This document shows, in pieces, positions 43,001 to 52,345 of a DNA stretch of 64,000 nt (position 1 is its first letter; the number at the start of each line of letters is the position of its first letter). The notes beneath the pieces were generated by a model. It was not told where the DNA came from, did not search any database, and saw nothing but the letters and a program-made list of their open reading frames with translations. Source of the DNA: Haloarcula regularis. GTDB lineage: Archaea > Halobacteriota > Halobacteria > Halobacteriales > Haloarculaceae. A program made the translations under genes and the position numbers. Where the stretch lies: contig NZ_CP119794.1 of assembly GCF_029338315.1 (NCBI RefSeq), positions 2,232,001 to 2,296,000 of the forward strand. Direction: 5' to 3'.

Positions 43001-45624
43001 CGCCAGACGAACTGACCCGCGTCACGCTCACGACGGGCGAGCGACTGACGGCGACGGCGGACCACCCGTTCTTCGTCCGAGCGGACGGCGAGCGACGCGA
43101 ACGCCACGCGGCGGACCTCGAACACGGCGACTGGGTGTACGTGCCCAGGGACCTCAACGAGCCAGCCGCCGACGGCGGCGTCGCGGCCCTGCCCGACGGC
43201 GACTCACCGACACCACCCGACGGCGACGCCGTCTCGCCGGCCATGGCGTCCGTCCTCGGCTACCTCGCCGGCGACGGCAACGTCTATTACGACCGCGAGG
43301 AAGGCGTCTACGGTATCCGCTTTACCAACGCCGAGGCGGAACTGCTTGCCGATTTCGAGGGCGCCTGTCGGAGCGCCTTCGACGCCGAACCGGTTCGCCC
43401 GCCCAGCGAGCAGCGAGCGGACGGCGTCGAGACCGTTCGCCTCCCCGGCAAGCAGTACGCCGACACCGTCCTCGACGCGGGGATGAACCTGGAGACGTAC
43501 GACGGCAAGCGGCTCCCCGGGTCTGTCACGGCGTCGTCCCGGACGGCCAAGGCGGCGTTCGTCCGGGCGCTCGCCGACAGCGAGGGGTCGGTCGACGAGC
43601 GCAACGTCCGACTCCACTCCTCGAGTTACGAACTCATGCTGGGGACGAAGCAACTGTTGCTGGAGTTGGGCGTGTCCTCGCAACTACAGACGCGCAAGCG
43701 GTCCGACAGACGAGACGTGTACACGTTGACGATTACCGACGCCGACTCGCTGGCGGCGTTCGACCGCCACGTCGGGTTCACGCTCGACCGGAAACAGCGG
43801 TCGCTCGACGACGTGCTCGAGACCGTCGCCGGGGACCGGACCGTCCTCGACGTGATTCCCGGGTGTGGCTCGGTGCTGGCCGACTGCCGTGCGTCACTCC
43901 GTCTTCACCAGTCCGAGTGTGGCCTCTCCGACGCGACCTACTGCAACTTCGAGAACGAGGACGCGAACGTTTCGCTCCGATGTGCTCGGACCGTCCTCGA
44001 ACGGTTCGAGACCCGGCGCCACGAGGCGACTGTGGACCGCGAGCGCCTGGAAGGGGCCGACTGGGACCGGCTCGAATCGCTCCGGCAGCGCTATCACGTC
44101 TCGCAGGCCGAACTGGCGGCGGGAACCGCGTACAGCCAACAGCAGATCTCGAGCGGGTGGGGTGAGGATGCGGCCCTCCGCTCGACGGTCGAGTCACGAC
44201 TCGACGCAATCCTCTCCGGGATCGCGTCGACCGACCTCGAACGGCTCCGCGACCGCGTCCACGGCGACGTGAAGTGGCGGCGCGTCGACAGCGTTGAGAC
44301 GGTCCCGGCGACTGTCGACGACGACCGGATCCGACTCCTCCGCGAGGAACTGGCCGAACTGCTGAGCTGTCCGCCCGACGACGCCGTCGACGTCGCTCGA
44401 CAGCGACTCGCCGAGGATCCGTCTCTCGACGACTGGGCGACACTCCGCTCACGACTCGACGAGTACGGCATCTCGGGGGCGGCGCTCGCCGCCGACGTCG
44501 GTGTCGACCAGTCGACCGTCTCCCGCTGGCTTCGCGGCGTCGTCGAGACGGATCGGTTCGACGAGGTACGGCGGGCCGCTCGTGACCGGATCGACGCGGT
44601 CCGCGACCAGCTCCGCTCGCGGCTCGACGAACTCGAATCCCGGCAGGCGCCGAGCGTCTACGACCTCACCGTCGCGGGGACGCACAACTTCGTCGCGAAC
44701 GGGATGGTCGTCCACAACTCCGAGGACCGTTCGGCGATGCACCAGGCGCTCGAACAGCAGGAGATCAGCGTCTCGAAGGCCGGCATCAACGCCACGCTCA
44801 AGAGTCGCTGCTCGCTACTGGGCGCGGCCAATCCCAAGTACGGTCGGTTCGACCAGTACGAGCCCATCGGCGAGCAGATCGACCTGGAGCCGGCGCTCAT
44901 CTCCCGGTTCGACCTCATCTTCACGGTCACCGACCAGCCCGACGAGGAGTCCGACCGGAACCTCGCCTCGCACATCATCCAGACGAACTACGCCGGCGAA
45001 CTGCACACCCACCGCACCGAGAACGCCACCTCGAACTTCACCGAGGAGGAGGTCGAGACGGTCACCGAGGAGGTCGCGCCGACCATCGAGCCGGACTTGC
45101 TTCGCAAGTACATCGCCTACGCGAAGCGCAACTGCTTCCCGACGATGACCGAGGAGGCGAAAGAGCGCATCGAGGACTTCTACGTCGACCTCCGTCTGAA
45201 GGGGCAAGACGAGGACGCCCCGGTGCCGGTGACCGCCCGGAAGCTCGAGGCGCTGGTCAGGCTGGCCGAGGCCTCCGCCCGGATTCGTCTCTCCGACACC
45301 GTCGAGGAGGACGACGCCGAACGCGCGGTCGACATCGCGCTCTACTGTATGAAACAGATCGGCATCGACCCCGAGACCGGCGAGTTCGATGCCGACGTCG
45401 TCGAAACGGGCACCTCCAAGAGCCAGCGCGACCGCATCCAGAACCTGAAGGGTATCATCGCCGACATCGAGGACGAGTACGACGAGGGCGCGCCCATCGA
45501 CATCGTCGTCGAGCGCGCCGAGGAGGTCGGCATCGATGAGTCCAAGGCCGAACACGAGATCGAGAAGCTCAAGCAGAAAGGCGAGGTCTACGAGCCCCGC
45601 ACCGACCACCTCCGGACGACATAA
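40022..45624 (+). CDS. mcm: MCM replicative helicase containing two inteins, frameshifted near the N-terminus
   Basis: Replicative helicase. Precursor of about 1,867 aa; spliced product about 698 aa, normal for haloarchaeal MCM. The start ATG at 40022 gives MATAENTEL. The frame breaks at the CCC run 40300-40302 (one C short); restored, it reads NLPESEDIREIRHQ. The N-terminal domain has a zinc finger (CQRCGT...CQGC), the AAA+ core has Walker A GDPGTGK/S (interrupted by intein 1), Walker B DELDKM followed by R (interrupted by intein 2), sensor-1 LGAANP and arginine-finger SRFDLIF. The C-terminus is a winged helix. Lies 1 base overlapping with a small gene downstream (TAATG). Confidence 0.94.
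41014..42597 (+). other. Intein 1 in MCM (528 aa), in Walker A
   Basis: Inserted between the Walker A Lys (GDPGTGK) and the Ser that follows it. It begins with Cys (CQKFDSKVALADGT) and has the block B TPSHPLFV. Two LAGLIDADG motifs (LARLMGYVIAEGH, residues ~150-163; RAFLRAYIDSEG, ~250) make a homing nuclease, and it ends YLSNGIVSHN before the extein Ser. Between the nuclease and the C-terminal splicing part lie two XRE-type helix-turn-helix segments (~351-392 and ~418-456). Base composition is less GC-rich than the exteins. Splicing is needed for ATPase activity. Confidence 0.92.
42796..44718 (+). other. Intein 2 in MCM (641 aa), after Walker B
   Basis: Inserted after DELDKMR, next to Walker B. 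It starts CVTGDTLVHRADG, has block B TADHPFFV, LAGLIDADG motifs MASVLGYLAGDGN (~149) and AAFVRALADSEG (~253), and ends VANGMVVHN before the extein Ser of SEDRSAM. It is unusually long. Three more helix-turn-helix-like segments (about residues 361-395, 428-455 and 550-582, the last ADVGVDQSTVSRWLRG) fill the space before the splicing C-terminus. GC content is like the host gene, unlike intein 1, suggesting an older or locally adapted copy. Confidence 0.92.
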
Positions 45625-45896
45625 TGGACCGCATCTCCGCCCTGCGGAACGTCGAGGAGGCGCTCGCGGCCTTCGAGGACGGTGAGTGCTCGCTGTCCGA
45701 CCTCGAACGCGACGTCAGGGGTATCCTCCGCACCTACGCCACCGACTTCGAGGGCGACCTCGAGGCCTACCGGGCGTCCGGCACCGGCGCTGCCGACGGC
45801 CTGGTCGTCTTGGCACCCTCCGAATCGGCCGCCTGCGAGCGGGTCCGCACCCTCGTCGACGACCCCGGGGAGTTCTCGGTCAGCCGGGTCGGGTGA
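45624..45896 (+). CDS. Small acidic protein downstream of mcm (90 aa)
   Basis: Starts ATG at 45624, overlapping the mcm stop by one base, so translation is probably coupled. The sequence (ISALRNVEEALAAFEDGECSLSDLERDVRGILRTYATDFEGDL) reads as a helical bundle with a beta end (DGLVVLAPSESAACERV). Function unknown. It may be a haloarchaeal DUF conserved beside mcm; I cannot confirm this. An AT-rich promoter-like segment separates it from the next operon. Confidence 0.65.
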   Translation: MDRISALRNVEEALAAFEDGECSLSDLERDVRGILRTYATDFEGDLEAYRASGTGAADGLVVLAPSESAACERVRTLVDDPGEFSVSRVG

Positions 45897-45935
45897 GCCG
45901 CTGGGCGGGCGCTCGCCCGATATTATTCAGAAGAA

Positions 45936-45948
45936 AATAGTATAATTT
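45936..45948 (+). promoter_or_regulatory. TATA box of the small-gene operon
   Basis: AGAAAATAGTATAATTTTAG is the A/T-rich core of a 80-bp gap; the GTATAATTTT portion ends about 30 nt before the ATG at 45977. Consistent with a leaderless start of the following four-gene unit. Confidence 0.5.
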
Positions 45949-45976
45949 TAGTCCTAGCCACGACTGCAACCGATCG

Positions 45977-46312
45977 ATGCTGCTGGTCGTCACGTACTCG
46001 CGGGCCGCCCGTCGGGACCTGCGAAACGTCTGTCGGCGACACGAGTCGTGTGTGGCCCAGCAACTCGGACGGGCGGCGCTGTTCGAGGGGACAGAGTTCG
46101 GTGCGTTCCAGGTACTGCGCCTCCGGGAGAAACACGACCTGGCGGTCCGGGTCGAGCGGCTCGAACCGTTCGGGCCCGAGGACGTCCCGGCGCGGGTGGC
46201 CGAGGCCGCACGCGCGTACGAGCAGCGGACGGAGCCGGCGACGCCGTACGAGCGGTTCGCGGCCGGGCGTGACCTGCCCGCGCCGGCGTCGATGCGGGAG
46301 GAACCGCTGTGA
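45977..46312 (+). CDS. Small protein starting the MinD-like operon (111 aa)
   Basis: Basic first half (TYSRAARRDLRNVCRRHESCVAQQLGRAALF) and an acidic, helical second half with RVAEAARAYEQR. No catalytic motif is visible. Its stop overlaps the ATG of the next gene by 4 bases (46309-46312). Function unknown; context suggests that it works with the following three proteins. Confidence 0.62.
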   Translation: MLLVVTYSRAARRDLRNVCRRHESCVAQQLGRAALFEGTEFGAFQVLRLREKHDLAVRVERLEPFGPEDVPARVAEAARAYEQRTEPATPYERFAAGRDLPAPASMREEPL

Positions 46313-47121
46313 GGCTCCGGGTCGGCGGGGCCTGTCACGAGGGCCGTGTCGTGGATCTCCGGGCCAGCGACGTCGACGGCGCTGCCGTCGCGCGTTCGGT
46401 GCGTGGGGAGGCCCTGACGCCGGCGGTTTCCCCCACCGCCACGGCGGCGGTGTATCGCTATGCGGGCCACGTCCGACCGGGGATGGGCCTGCGGACCAGG
46501 ACGGCACTGGCGGCGGCGGCCCGGTCCCGCGGCGTGACGGCGCCCCAGGACGACGCGATCGCAGACCTGCGGGCACGGCTCGCCGACCTCGACCCCGACC
46601 GACCGGACCTCCCGGCCCGCACGGGCCGGGTCCCGGAGGGGGCCGTCAGGGAGCTCGAGGAGGCCGTCGCGACACACCGAGGACGCGTCCGGGCCCACGA
46701 GCGACTCCCTGCGGGCGACGCCAGCGAGCCACGCGAGGACCTCCGGGCGGCCGCGCGGCGCCTGTCCGAACGCGAGACCGAACGGACCGCGGCCCGGCAG
46801 ACCCGCGAACGACGGCGCGATGCCGCCCGCGGGTACCGCCAGCAACTGGAGCGGCGCCGGCGCCTGGCCGACGAGCTGGCGAACCGCCGGCGCGAGGCGC
46901 GGGCGCACCTGGTAGATTCGCTCGAGGGCAGGTTTCGCGCATCGCTCGCGACACTTCCCGGCCCCACCCCCGAGGATCCGTTCGACGCACCGCCGGTCGA
47001 CGCGGCGCTCGCTACACTTCGGGTCGCCCGGACCGAGGCACCGGTCGTCCTCGAGGTCGACCGGTTCGCCAGTCCGGCGGCCGCCGCGCGGCAGCTCTCG
47101 GCGCCCGTGGTCCGGTGCTGA
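46309..47121 (+). CDS. Coiled-coil protein of the MinD-like operon (270 aa)
   Basis: N-terminal beta-rich part (RLRVGGACHEGRVVDLRASD) and a long Arg/Glu-rich coiled-coil region (roughly residues 100-195, RRRRLADELANRRREARAHL and neighbours). It ends with a domain containing APVVLEVDRFASPAAAARQL. Starts 4 bases inside the previous gene. The helical arms suggest a scaffold or partner for the ATPase downstream. Family not recognised. Confidence 0.6.
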   Translation: MRLRVGGACHEGRVVDLRASDVDGAAVARSVRGEALTPAVSPTATAAVYRYAGHVRPGMGLRTRTALAAAARSRGVTAPQDDAIADLRARLADLDPDRPDLPARTGRVPEGAVRELEEAVATHRGRVRAHERLPAGDASEPREDLRAAARRLSERETERTAARQTRERRRDAARGYRQQLERRRRLADELANRRREARAHLVDSLEGRFRASLATLPGPTPEDPFDAPPVDAALATLRVARTEAPVVLEVDRFASPAAAARQLSAPVVRC

Positions 47122-47153
47122 GATTTAAATCCGAACGGGCGACCACCCGGCGT

Positions 47154-47861
47154 ATGGTCACGTTTGCAAGCGAGTGTACGGCCCGGGAGGGCGTCACGCT
47201 GGTCACCGCGGCGCTGACGGATGTCGCTGTACCGACCAGGATCACCCTCGCGAACCGACTGGACGGGCCGGTCTGGCCGCCACGTCGCGAGGGCCTTCCG
47301 GTGTGTGGCTGGACCGACACCGGGTTCGAGGCCGTCGTCGGCCCGGGTCGGCACGCCTTCGGCTACGCTTCGCCAGCGCCGCCGGTGGACCCGGCGGTCG
47401 AGCTGGTCGAAGCCACACCGGTCCCCGACGCCGAACCGACCAGTGACGTGGAACAGACGCCCGAGGCTGTCTGCCGGGACCTCGGCGACCCGTCGCCGCC
47501 CGCCGACGCGCTTTCGCCGGCGGTCCAGAGCGGCGGCGAGACGGGCCGCGAGCCCGCGGCCGTCGACGACACGGTCCGGGACCTCCCGGACCCCGTCGCC
47601 GAGTTCTTCGAGGCGGCCGAACGACGGGTCCGCAGGGCCGAGGCACTGGCGGAGTCCGGGACGTCGACGGAGGCCGAGACGCTGGCGGCGGCGAGCACCG
47701 CCGTGCGTGAGGCGGGCGGGCTGGACGAGGTGCGCGCCCTCGCCGAGCGGCACGAAACGGACGTCCGGACGCTCCGGGCTATCGCCCGGCGCGCCGAGGC
47801 GCTCGCAGAGCGACGGGCCGCGGCGACGGTTCAGACCGACACCCTCGAACGGCTCGCATGA
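47154..47861 (+). CDS. Operon protein with Pro/Asp linker and helical C-terminus (235 aa)
   Basis: N-terminal ~75 residues form a beta-rich domain (VTLVTAALTDVAVPTRITLANRLDGPVWPP). A low-complexity acidic linker follows, then a helical segment (DPVAEFFEAAERRVRRAEALAE) with an Ala/Glu-rich bundle. Its stop overlaps the ATG of the MinD-like gene (47858-47861), indicating translational coupling. Function unknown. Confidence 0.6.
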   Translation: MVTFASECTAREGVTLVTAALTDVAVPTRITLANRLDGPVWPPRREGLPVCGWTDTGFEAVVGPGRHAFGYASPAPPVDPAVELVEATPVPDAEPTSDVEQTPEAVCRDLGDPSPPADALSPAVQSGGETGREPAAVDDTVRDLPDPVAEFFEAAERRVRRAEALAESGTSTEAETLAAASTAVREAGGLDEVRALAERHETDVRTLRAIARRAEALAERRAAATVQTDTLERLA

Positions 47862-48523
47862 TCCTGACCGTCACCGGCGGCAAGGGCGGGGTCGGGAAGT
47901 CGACGGTCGCCTACAACCTCGCGGCGGCGCTCGACGGCGTCGTCGTCGACGGCGACCTCGCGATGGCCGACCTCCCGGCCGGTCGCGGTCCGGACCTCCA
48001 CGACGTGCTCGCCGGCCGGGCGGCGCCGCTCGAGGCCGTCTCGGAAGCGGGCCCGGTCGCGATGGTCCCCTGTGGCCGTTCGCTCGCTGGGGCGCGGGCG
48101 GCCGACGTGACTGCACTCGGCGACGTCCTGGCGACCCTCGAGCGGACGGCTCGCTGGGTCGTCGTCGACTCGCCGGCCGGCCTGCGGGCCGACGTCGGCG
48201 TCCCGCTCTCGGTCGCCGACGCCGCGGTCCTCGTGACGACGCCAGACGCCGCGGCGCTGGCAGACGCCCTGCGTGTCCGCGAACTCGTCCGCGAGCTCGA
48301 CACCGGGCTCTGTCGGGTGGTGCTCAACCGGGCCGGGCCGGACCCGAAGACGACGGCCGTTGCCGACCGCTTCGGGGCACCCGTCGTCACCGTCCCCGAG
48401 AGCGACGCCGTCGCGAGCGCCCAGCGGGCCGGTCAGCCGGTCCGTCGGACGGCGCCCGATTCCCCTGCCGCCGACGCCTTCGAGTCGCTCGCGGCCGCCG
48501 TTCAGTCCTGCAGGCCGGTGTAG
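47858..48523 (+). CDS. MinD/ParA-like P-loop ATPase (221 aa)
   Basis: SIMIBI-class ATPase with the deviant Walker A KGGVGKST at residues ~8-15 (both Lys present), the switch segment VVVDSPAGL, and VLVTTPDAAALADALRV in place of the usual membrane/partner region. It is short for a MinD, lacking the obvious C-terminal membrane helix. Related haloarchaeal proteins affect placement of cell machinery. Last in the four-gene unit. Its 3' end overlaps TFB by 22 bp. Target unknown. Confidence 0.82.
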   Translation: MILTVTGGKGGVGKSTVAYNLAAALDGVVVDGDLAMADLPAGRGPDLHDVLAGRAAPLEAVSEAGPVAMVPCGRSLAGARAADVTALGDVLATLERTARWVVVDSPAGLRADVGVPLSVADAAVLVTTPDAAALADALRVRELVRELDTGLCRVVLNRAGPDPKTTAVADRFGAPVVTVPESDAVASAQRAGQPVRRTAPDSPAADAFESLAAAVQSCRPV

Positions 48524-49360
48524 GTCCCCGCAGCGTCACCGGCGTCACGTCGGCCACGTCGGCCGCCTCGGCCTGGGTCAGGTCGACGTCGCGCTCGCCG
48601 GCCGCAGTGTAGAGACACGCCGCCGCCACCCCGGCGGGGTTCCGTCCGGCGACGAGTCCGCGGTCGCGCGCCTCGTCGACCAGCTCCTCCGCCCGCTTTC
48701 TGACTGTCGTGGGTAATTCGAGTTCGGTCGCGAACCGCGGGACGTACTCGCGGGGGTCGATGGGGCCCGTCGGGAGCCCCAGCTCCCGGTTGAGCGCGTC
48801 GTAGGCCGCCCGGAGTTCCGACTCGTCAGCGCGGGCGACCGCACACAGTTCCTCGACGGTCCGCGCGAGTCCTTCGGTTCGACACGTGGCATAGACGCCG
48901 GCCGCGGCGAACCCCTCCAGCGAGCGCCCGCGCAGCAGGTCCGCCTCCTGGGCCGACTCGAACAGCACGCAGGCCCGGTCACGGATAGCGTCGGAGAGGT
49001 CGAGCGACCCGACGATACGCCGTATCTCGGTGAAGGCGTAGACCTGGTTGCGTTCGCGCTTGGACCGGACCTGCGCGCGGTTGTGCTCGCGGCGGAGGCG
49101 CGCCAGCTGCCGACGCTTGCGGCCCTTGACCCTGGTCGACCGGCCGATCTCCGTCGAGAGCCCCGGTCGTGGCGCGACCGGGTCAGTGGCGCCCCCGTCC
49201 GGGCACGCTCGGTGTCGTCGTCCTCGAAGGACCGCCACTCCGGGCCGCGGTCGATAGGGTCCTCGCCGACGACCAGGCCACACTCGGCACAGACCGCCTC
49301 GTGACCGTCCTGCTCGACTGCACACTCACACTCCGGGCAACGTCGCGTCGTTGCGCTCAT
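48502..49360 (-). CDS. tfb: Transcription initiation factor IIB (TFB), two indels
   Basis: Archaeal general transcription factor. The N-terminus has the zinc ribbon CPECECAVEQDGHEAVCAECG, then EWRSF. A frame break occurs at the CCCC run 49161-49164 (plus strand); with one base added, HDRGLSTEIGR follows, the conserved B-finger region. Two cyclin repeats come next. A second break at 48526-48529 separates the end (TLRGTYTGLQD*) at the TGA (48502-48504). Length after repair is about 286 aa. Either a sequence error, or a genuine decaying paralogue, since haloarchaea carry several TFBs. ATG at 49358-49360. Confidence 0.88.
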
Positions 49361-49533
49361 CGTATCTCGACCTACGGCCCGAGCGGGGGTTAAAAACCCG
49401 ACGGAGAGACGGGTCTCGGGCCGGATTCGGTCGAAATCACCGACCGGTTATCGGTCGGTTCTCGGCCGGGCCAGTGCCGTCGGCCGCGCTCGCAGCACCA
49501 CGCTTAAATTCCAGGCGTGACGAGGTGAGAGCA

Positions 49534-50031
49534 ATGGGGCTTGCCGACATCGCGGCGGGGCTCGAGGTGACCGAGTCACAGCGCGAGACCGGGGTCGCCG
49601 CCGTCGACGAGACGGACGCGTCGCTCGCGACCCGACTCGACCCGGTGGCCGACAGTCTGCCGTGTTCGCCGGCCGCGGCCGCCACCGTCGTCGAGGCCTA
49701 CGCCGCGGGCAAGAGCGTCGGGGAGAGCGGCCACGCGGCCGGCGTCCCGCCGGTCACCGCCGCGAAGACGCTCCACCTGCTCGGCGAACAGGTCGCGCCG
49801 CTGGGCCCGCGCGGGCGAGAGATGGTGGCCGACTGGCTGGCCGGCGACCTCTCGCGGAGCGAGGCCCTGACGCTCTCGGGGGCGAGCGAGGCGGAGTTCG
49901 CGCTCGCGGCCTACGTCCAGACCCACGACCCGCTGCCCGAGGCCCGCGACGCCGTCGAGGGGGCGCTGGCGACGGCCCGCGAGCGGGACCCGCTCGCAGA
50001 CACGATGAGCGACGTGGGCGAGTTGCTGTGA
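49534..50031 (+). CDS. Hypothetical haloarchaeal protein (165 aa)
   Basis: All-helical, Ala-rich protein with a segment resembling a helix-turn-helix (AAAATVVEAYAAGKSVGESGHAAGVPPVTAAKTLHLLGE). It may be a small DNA-binding or scaffold protein. ATG at 49534 is preceded by a TATA-like CTTAAATTC about 30 nt upstream. Lies between tfb and gshA; 96 bp before the latter. Family not recognised. Confidence 0.62.
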   Translation: MGLADIAAGLEVTESQRETGVAAVDETDASLATRLDPVADSLPCSPAAAATVVEAYAAGKSVGESGHAAGVPPVTAAKTLHLLGEQVAPLGPRGREMVADWLAGDLSRSEALTLSGASEAEFALAAYVQTHDPLPEARDAVEGALATARERDPLADTMSDVGELL

Positions 50032-50127
50032 GCGCTCTCGTTGCGGGACGGCGGGGAGACGGCGAGCCGGTCGGGGGCCTGTCACCGCTGGACCACGTTT
50101 AACTCCCCTGCCCGCAAACCGACGGCT

Positions 50128-51652
50128 ATGTCGGCCTCGGAACTGGCGGCGGACGTCGCGAAAGCGCTGGACGTGAGCAGAGACGAGTTCCGCGACCGGG
50201 CCCGGGAGGAGGCCGAGGACCTCAAGGCCGAGGTCCGGTCGGGGACCTTCGACAACTCGGAGGCCATCGTGGGACTCGAACTCGAGCTGTACGCCGTCGA
50301 CGACCGGACCAACGCCTTGCGGCGGGTCCCCCGCCAGCTGCTGGAGCTCATCGGCTTCGAGAAGGAACTGGGCCTGCACAACGCCGAGATGCAGACCAGT
50401 CCCCAGCCGCTGAACTCCCACGGCCTGCGGGCCCAGGAGAACGAGCTGAAGGCGTCGCTGAAACCGGCCCAGCGGCGCCTCCAGCGCGACGGCATCCGGA
50501 TGGTCGCCGACGGCATGTGGACGGTGCCGCCCCAGGGCGAGACGGCGCGGGACTACCTCTGTGACTGCGTCGAGAAAGACGGCGTCTGCATCGGGACGAA
50601 CATGTCCGACTCCGTGCGCTACCACACGATGGCCAACGCGGGTTACCCGTCGGCGTTCGAGCTCGAGGCGCCCCACGTCTCCCTGCAGGCCGAGACGGTG
50701 ATGCCCGAGTCGCTCATCACCTCCATGCAGCCCCACTACCAGATTCCCCACGCGCCGGACCTCCCGGAGTATTTCAGATACGCCCTCCGGGTCGCCGCGC
50801 CGCTGCTGGCGATGGCAGTCAACGCCCCGTTCTTCCCGCCGGACCTCTACGACGACGCGCCCGACGCCGACATCGTCGCCGACACGTACATGGAGCACCG
50901 CATCGGCGTCTTCGAGTCGGTGCTGAACCCCCGGTCGGACGCGCCCGAACAGGCAAAGGTCTGTTTCCCGCCGGACTTCGAGACGGTCGAGGACGCGATC
51001 GACGACATCGTCGAGGACGACACCATCGTCCCGCGGACGCTGCAGGCCGGCACGCGCTTCGACGACGACTTCGTCCACTTCCGGCACAAGCACGGCTCGT
51101 ACTGGCGGTGGGTCCGGCCGGTGTTCGAGGGGCCGACCCGGTCGGCGGCCAACGCCCGCATCGAGTTCCGGCCGCTGCCGGCCCAGCCGACCGTCGACGA
51201 CGCCGTCGGCTGTATGGCTGTCTTCGCCGGCCTGATGGAGAGTCTCCCCCGGCTGGAACACCCCATCCAGTCCCTGGACTGGGAGACGGCAAAAGAGAAC
51301 TTCTACGCGGCCGCCCGCGAGGGCTTGCGGGCCGACATGGAGTGGATCACCGCCGACGGCGCGACGACGACGGCCACCGACGAGCTGTACGGTGAACTCT
51401 TCGAACACGCCCGCGACGGCCTCGAACAGCGCGGCCTCTCGACGGAGGAGGCCCACGGGTACATCGCGCCGCTGCGCGAGCGGGTCGACAGGCGGCTCAC
51501 GCCCGCCCGCTGGAAACACGACTTCGTACGGCGCCAGGTCGAGGAGAACGTCCCGCTGGCGGAGGCCATCTGGGATGCAGGCGGCCTACATCAGCCGCCA
51601 GCGCGAGACGCTGCTCGAGGGCAGTTTCGTCGACTGGTTCGACGGGGACTAG
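50128..51652 (+). CDS. gshA: Glutamate-cysteine ligase-like protein, indel at 3' end
   Basis: ATP-dependent enzyme making gamma-glutamylcysteine, the main low-molecular-weight thiol of haloarchaea. 507-508 aa. Family features include IVGLELELYAVD (Glu-rich nucleotide/metal site), LGLHNAEMQTSPQPL, GMWTVPPQGETARD and HFRHKHGSYWRWVRPVFEG. The frame breaks at GGG 51572-51574 (one G too many or two missing). The restored tail reads MQAAYISRQRETLLEGSFVDW and ends at the TAG of 51650-51652. It overlaps the convergent flavin reductase by 4 bp. Confidence 0.8.
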
Positions 51653-52224
51653 TCGTCGGCGGAGACGCCGGCCTCGGCCGTCGCCGCGTGCCCCTCGCTG
51701 GTCGCGTGGCGGACGACGTCACGTCCGAGGGTCGTCAGTCGCTCGGCGATGTCGTCGTCGGTCACGGTCCCGTCCTCGATCCGGTCCCACGAGTCGGGGA
51801 CGGCGACCTGGTTCGGGACCGGTTCGGTCTCCAGCGCCAGGCAGCTCGCCCGGAGGTGTTCGAGGGCCGGTGTCGGGAACCCGCCGCCGGAGACGGCGAC
51901 GAGGCCGACGGTGGTCCCCGACAGGGCCTCGATGCTACAGTAGTCCAGCGCCGTCTTCACCACGGAGGAGTACGACCCGTGGTACATCGGCGTGCCGAGG
52001 ACGACGGCGTCGGCATCGCGGATGGTGGCGACGAGGGCCGGACCGTCGCCGGCCTCGTCGGCGTCGGCGTCGTACACGGGCAGATCGAGGGCCCGGAGGT
52101 CGACGTGTTCGGTGGTCGCGCCGGCCGAGGCGGCGGCCGAGAGCGCGTGGTCGACGGCGATTCGCGTCCTGCTCTCGTTGCGGAGGCTGCCTGCCAGCCC
52201 TACGACAGTGGGTCGTTCGGTCAT
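51649..52224 (-). CDS. NADPH-dependent FMN reductase
   Basis: 191-aa flavodoxin-like protein. The phosphate-binding loop GSLRNESRTR at the start, then GTPMYHGSYSSVVKTALDYC and VSGGGFPTPALEHLR match the FMN-reductase/azoreductase (SsuE/YhdA) family. It may supply reduced flavin or reduce quinones; the partner is unclear. The ATG is at 52222-52224 and the gene converges with gshA. Confidence 0.85.
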   Translation of the reverse strand: MTERPTVVGLAGSLRNESRTRIAVDHALSAAASAGATTEHVDLRALDLPVYDADADEAGDGPALVATIRDADAVVLGTPMYHGSYSSVVKTALDYCSIEALSGTTVGLVAVSGGGFPTPALEHLRASCLALETEPVPNQVAVPDSWDRIEDGTVTDDDIAERLTTLGRDVVRHATSEGHAATAEAGVSADD

Positions 52225-52345
52225 TGGTCCGTACGAGTGAGAGGGCGGCCGTTATTGTAAATTCTGAGAACTGCGTTTCAGTCCGGGCGCTGACACCTTC
52301 GAGCCCTGCACAGTCCTTTTTGAGGCATCCCCCGAAGCTGTGCCC

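Noticed and set aside
45624-45896. Small gene after mcm as a third intein fragment or MCM extension
   Set aside because: It has its own ATG overlapping the mcm stop and no intein blocks.
49576-51519. 647-residue minus-strand frame across gshA
   Set aside because: Antisense shadow of glutamate-cysteine ligase, with compositional bias typical of such frames.
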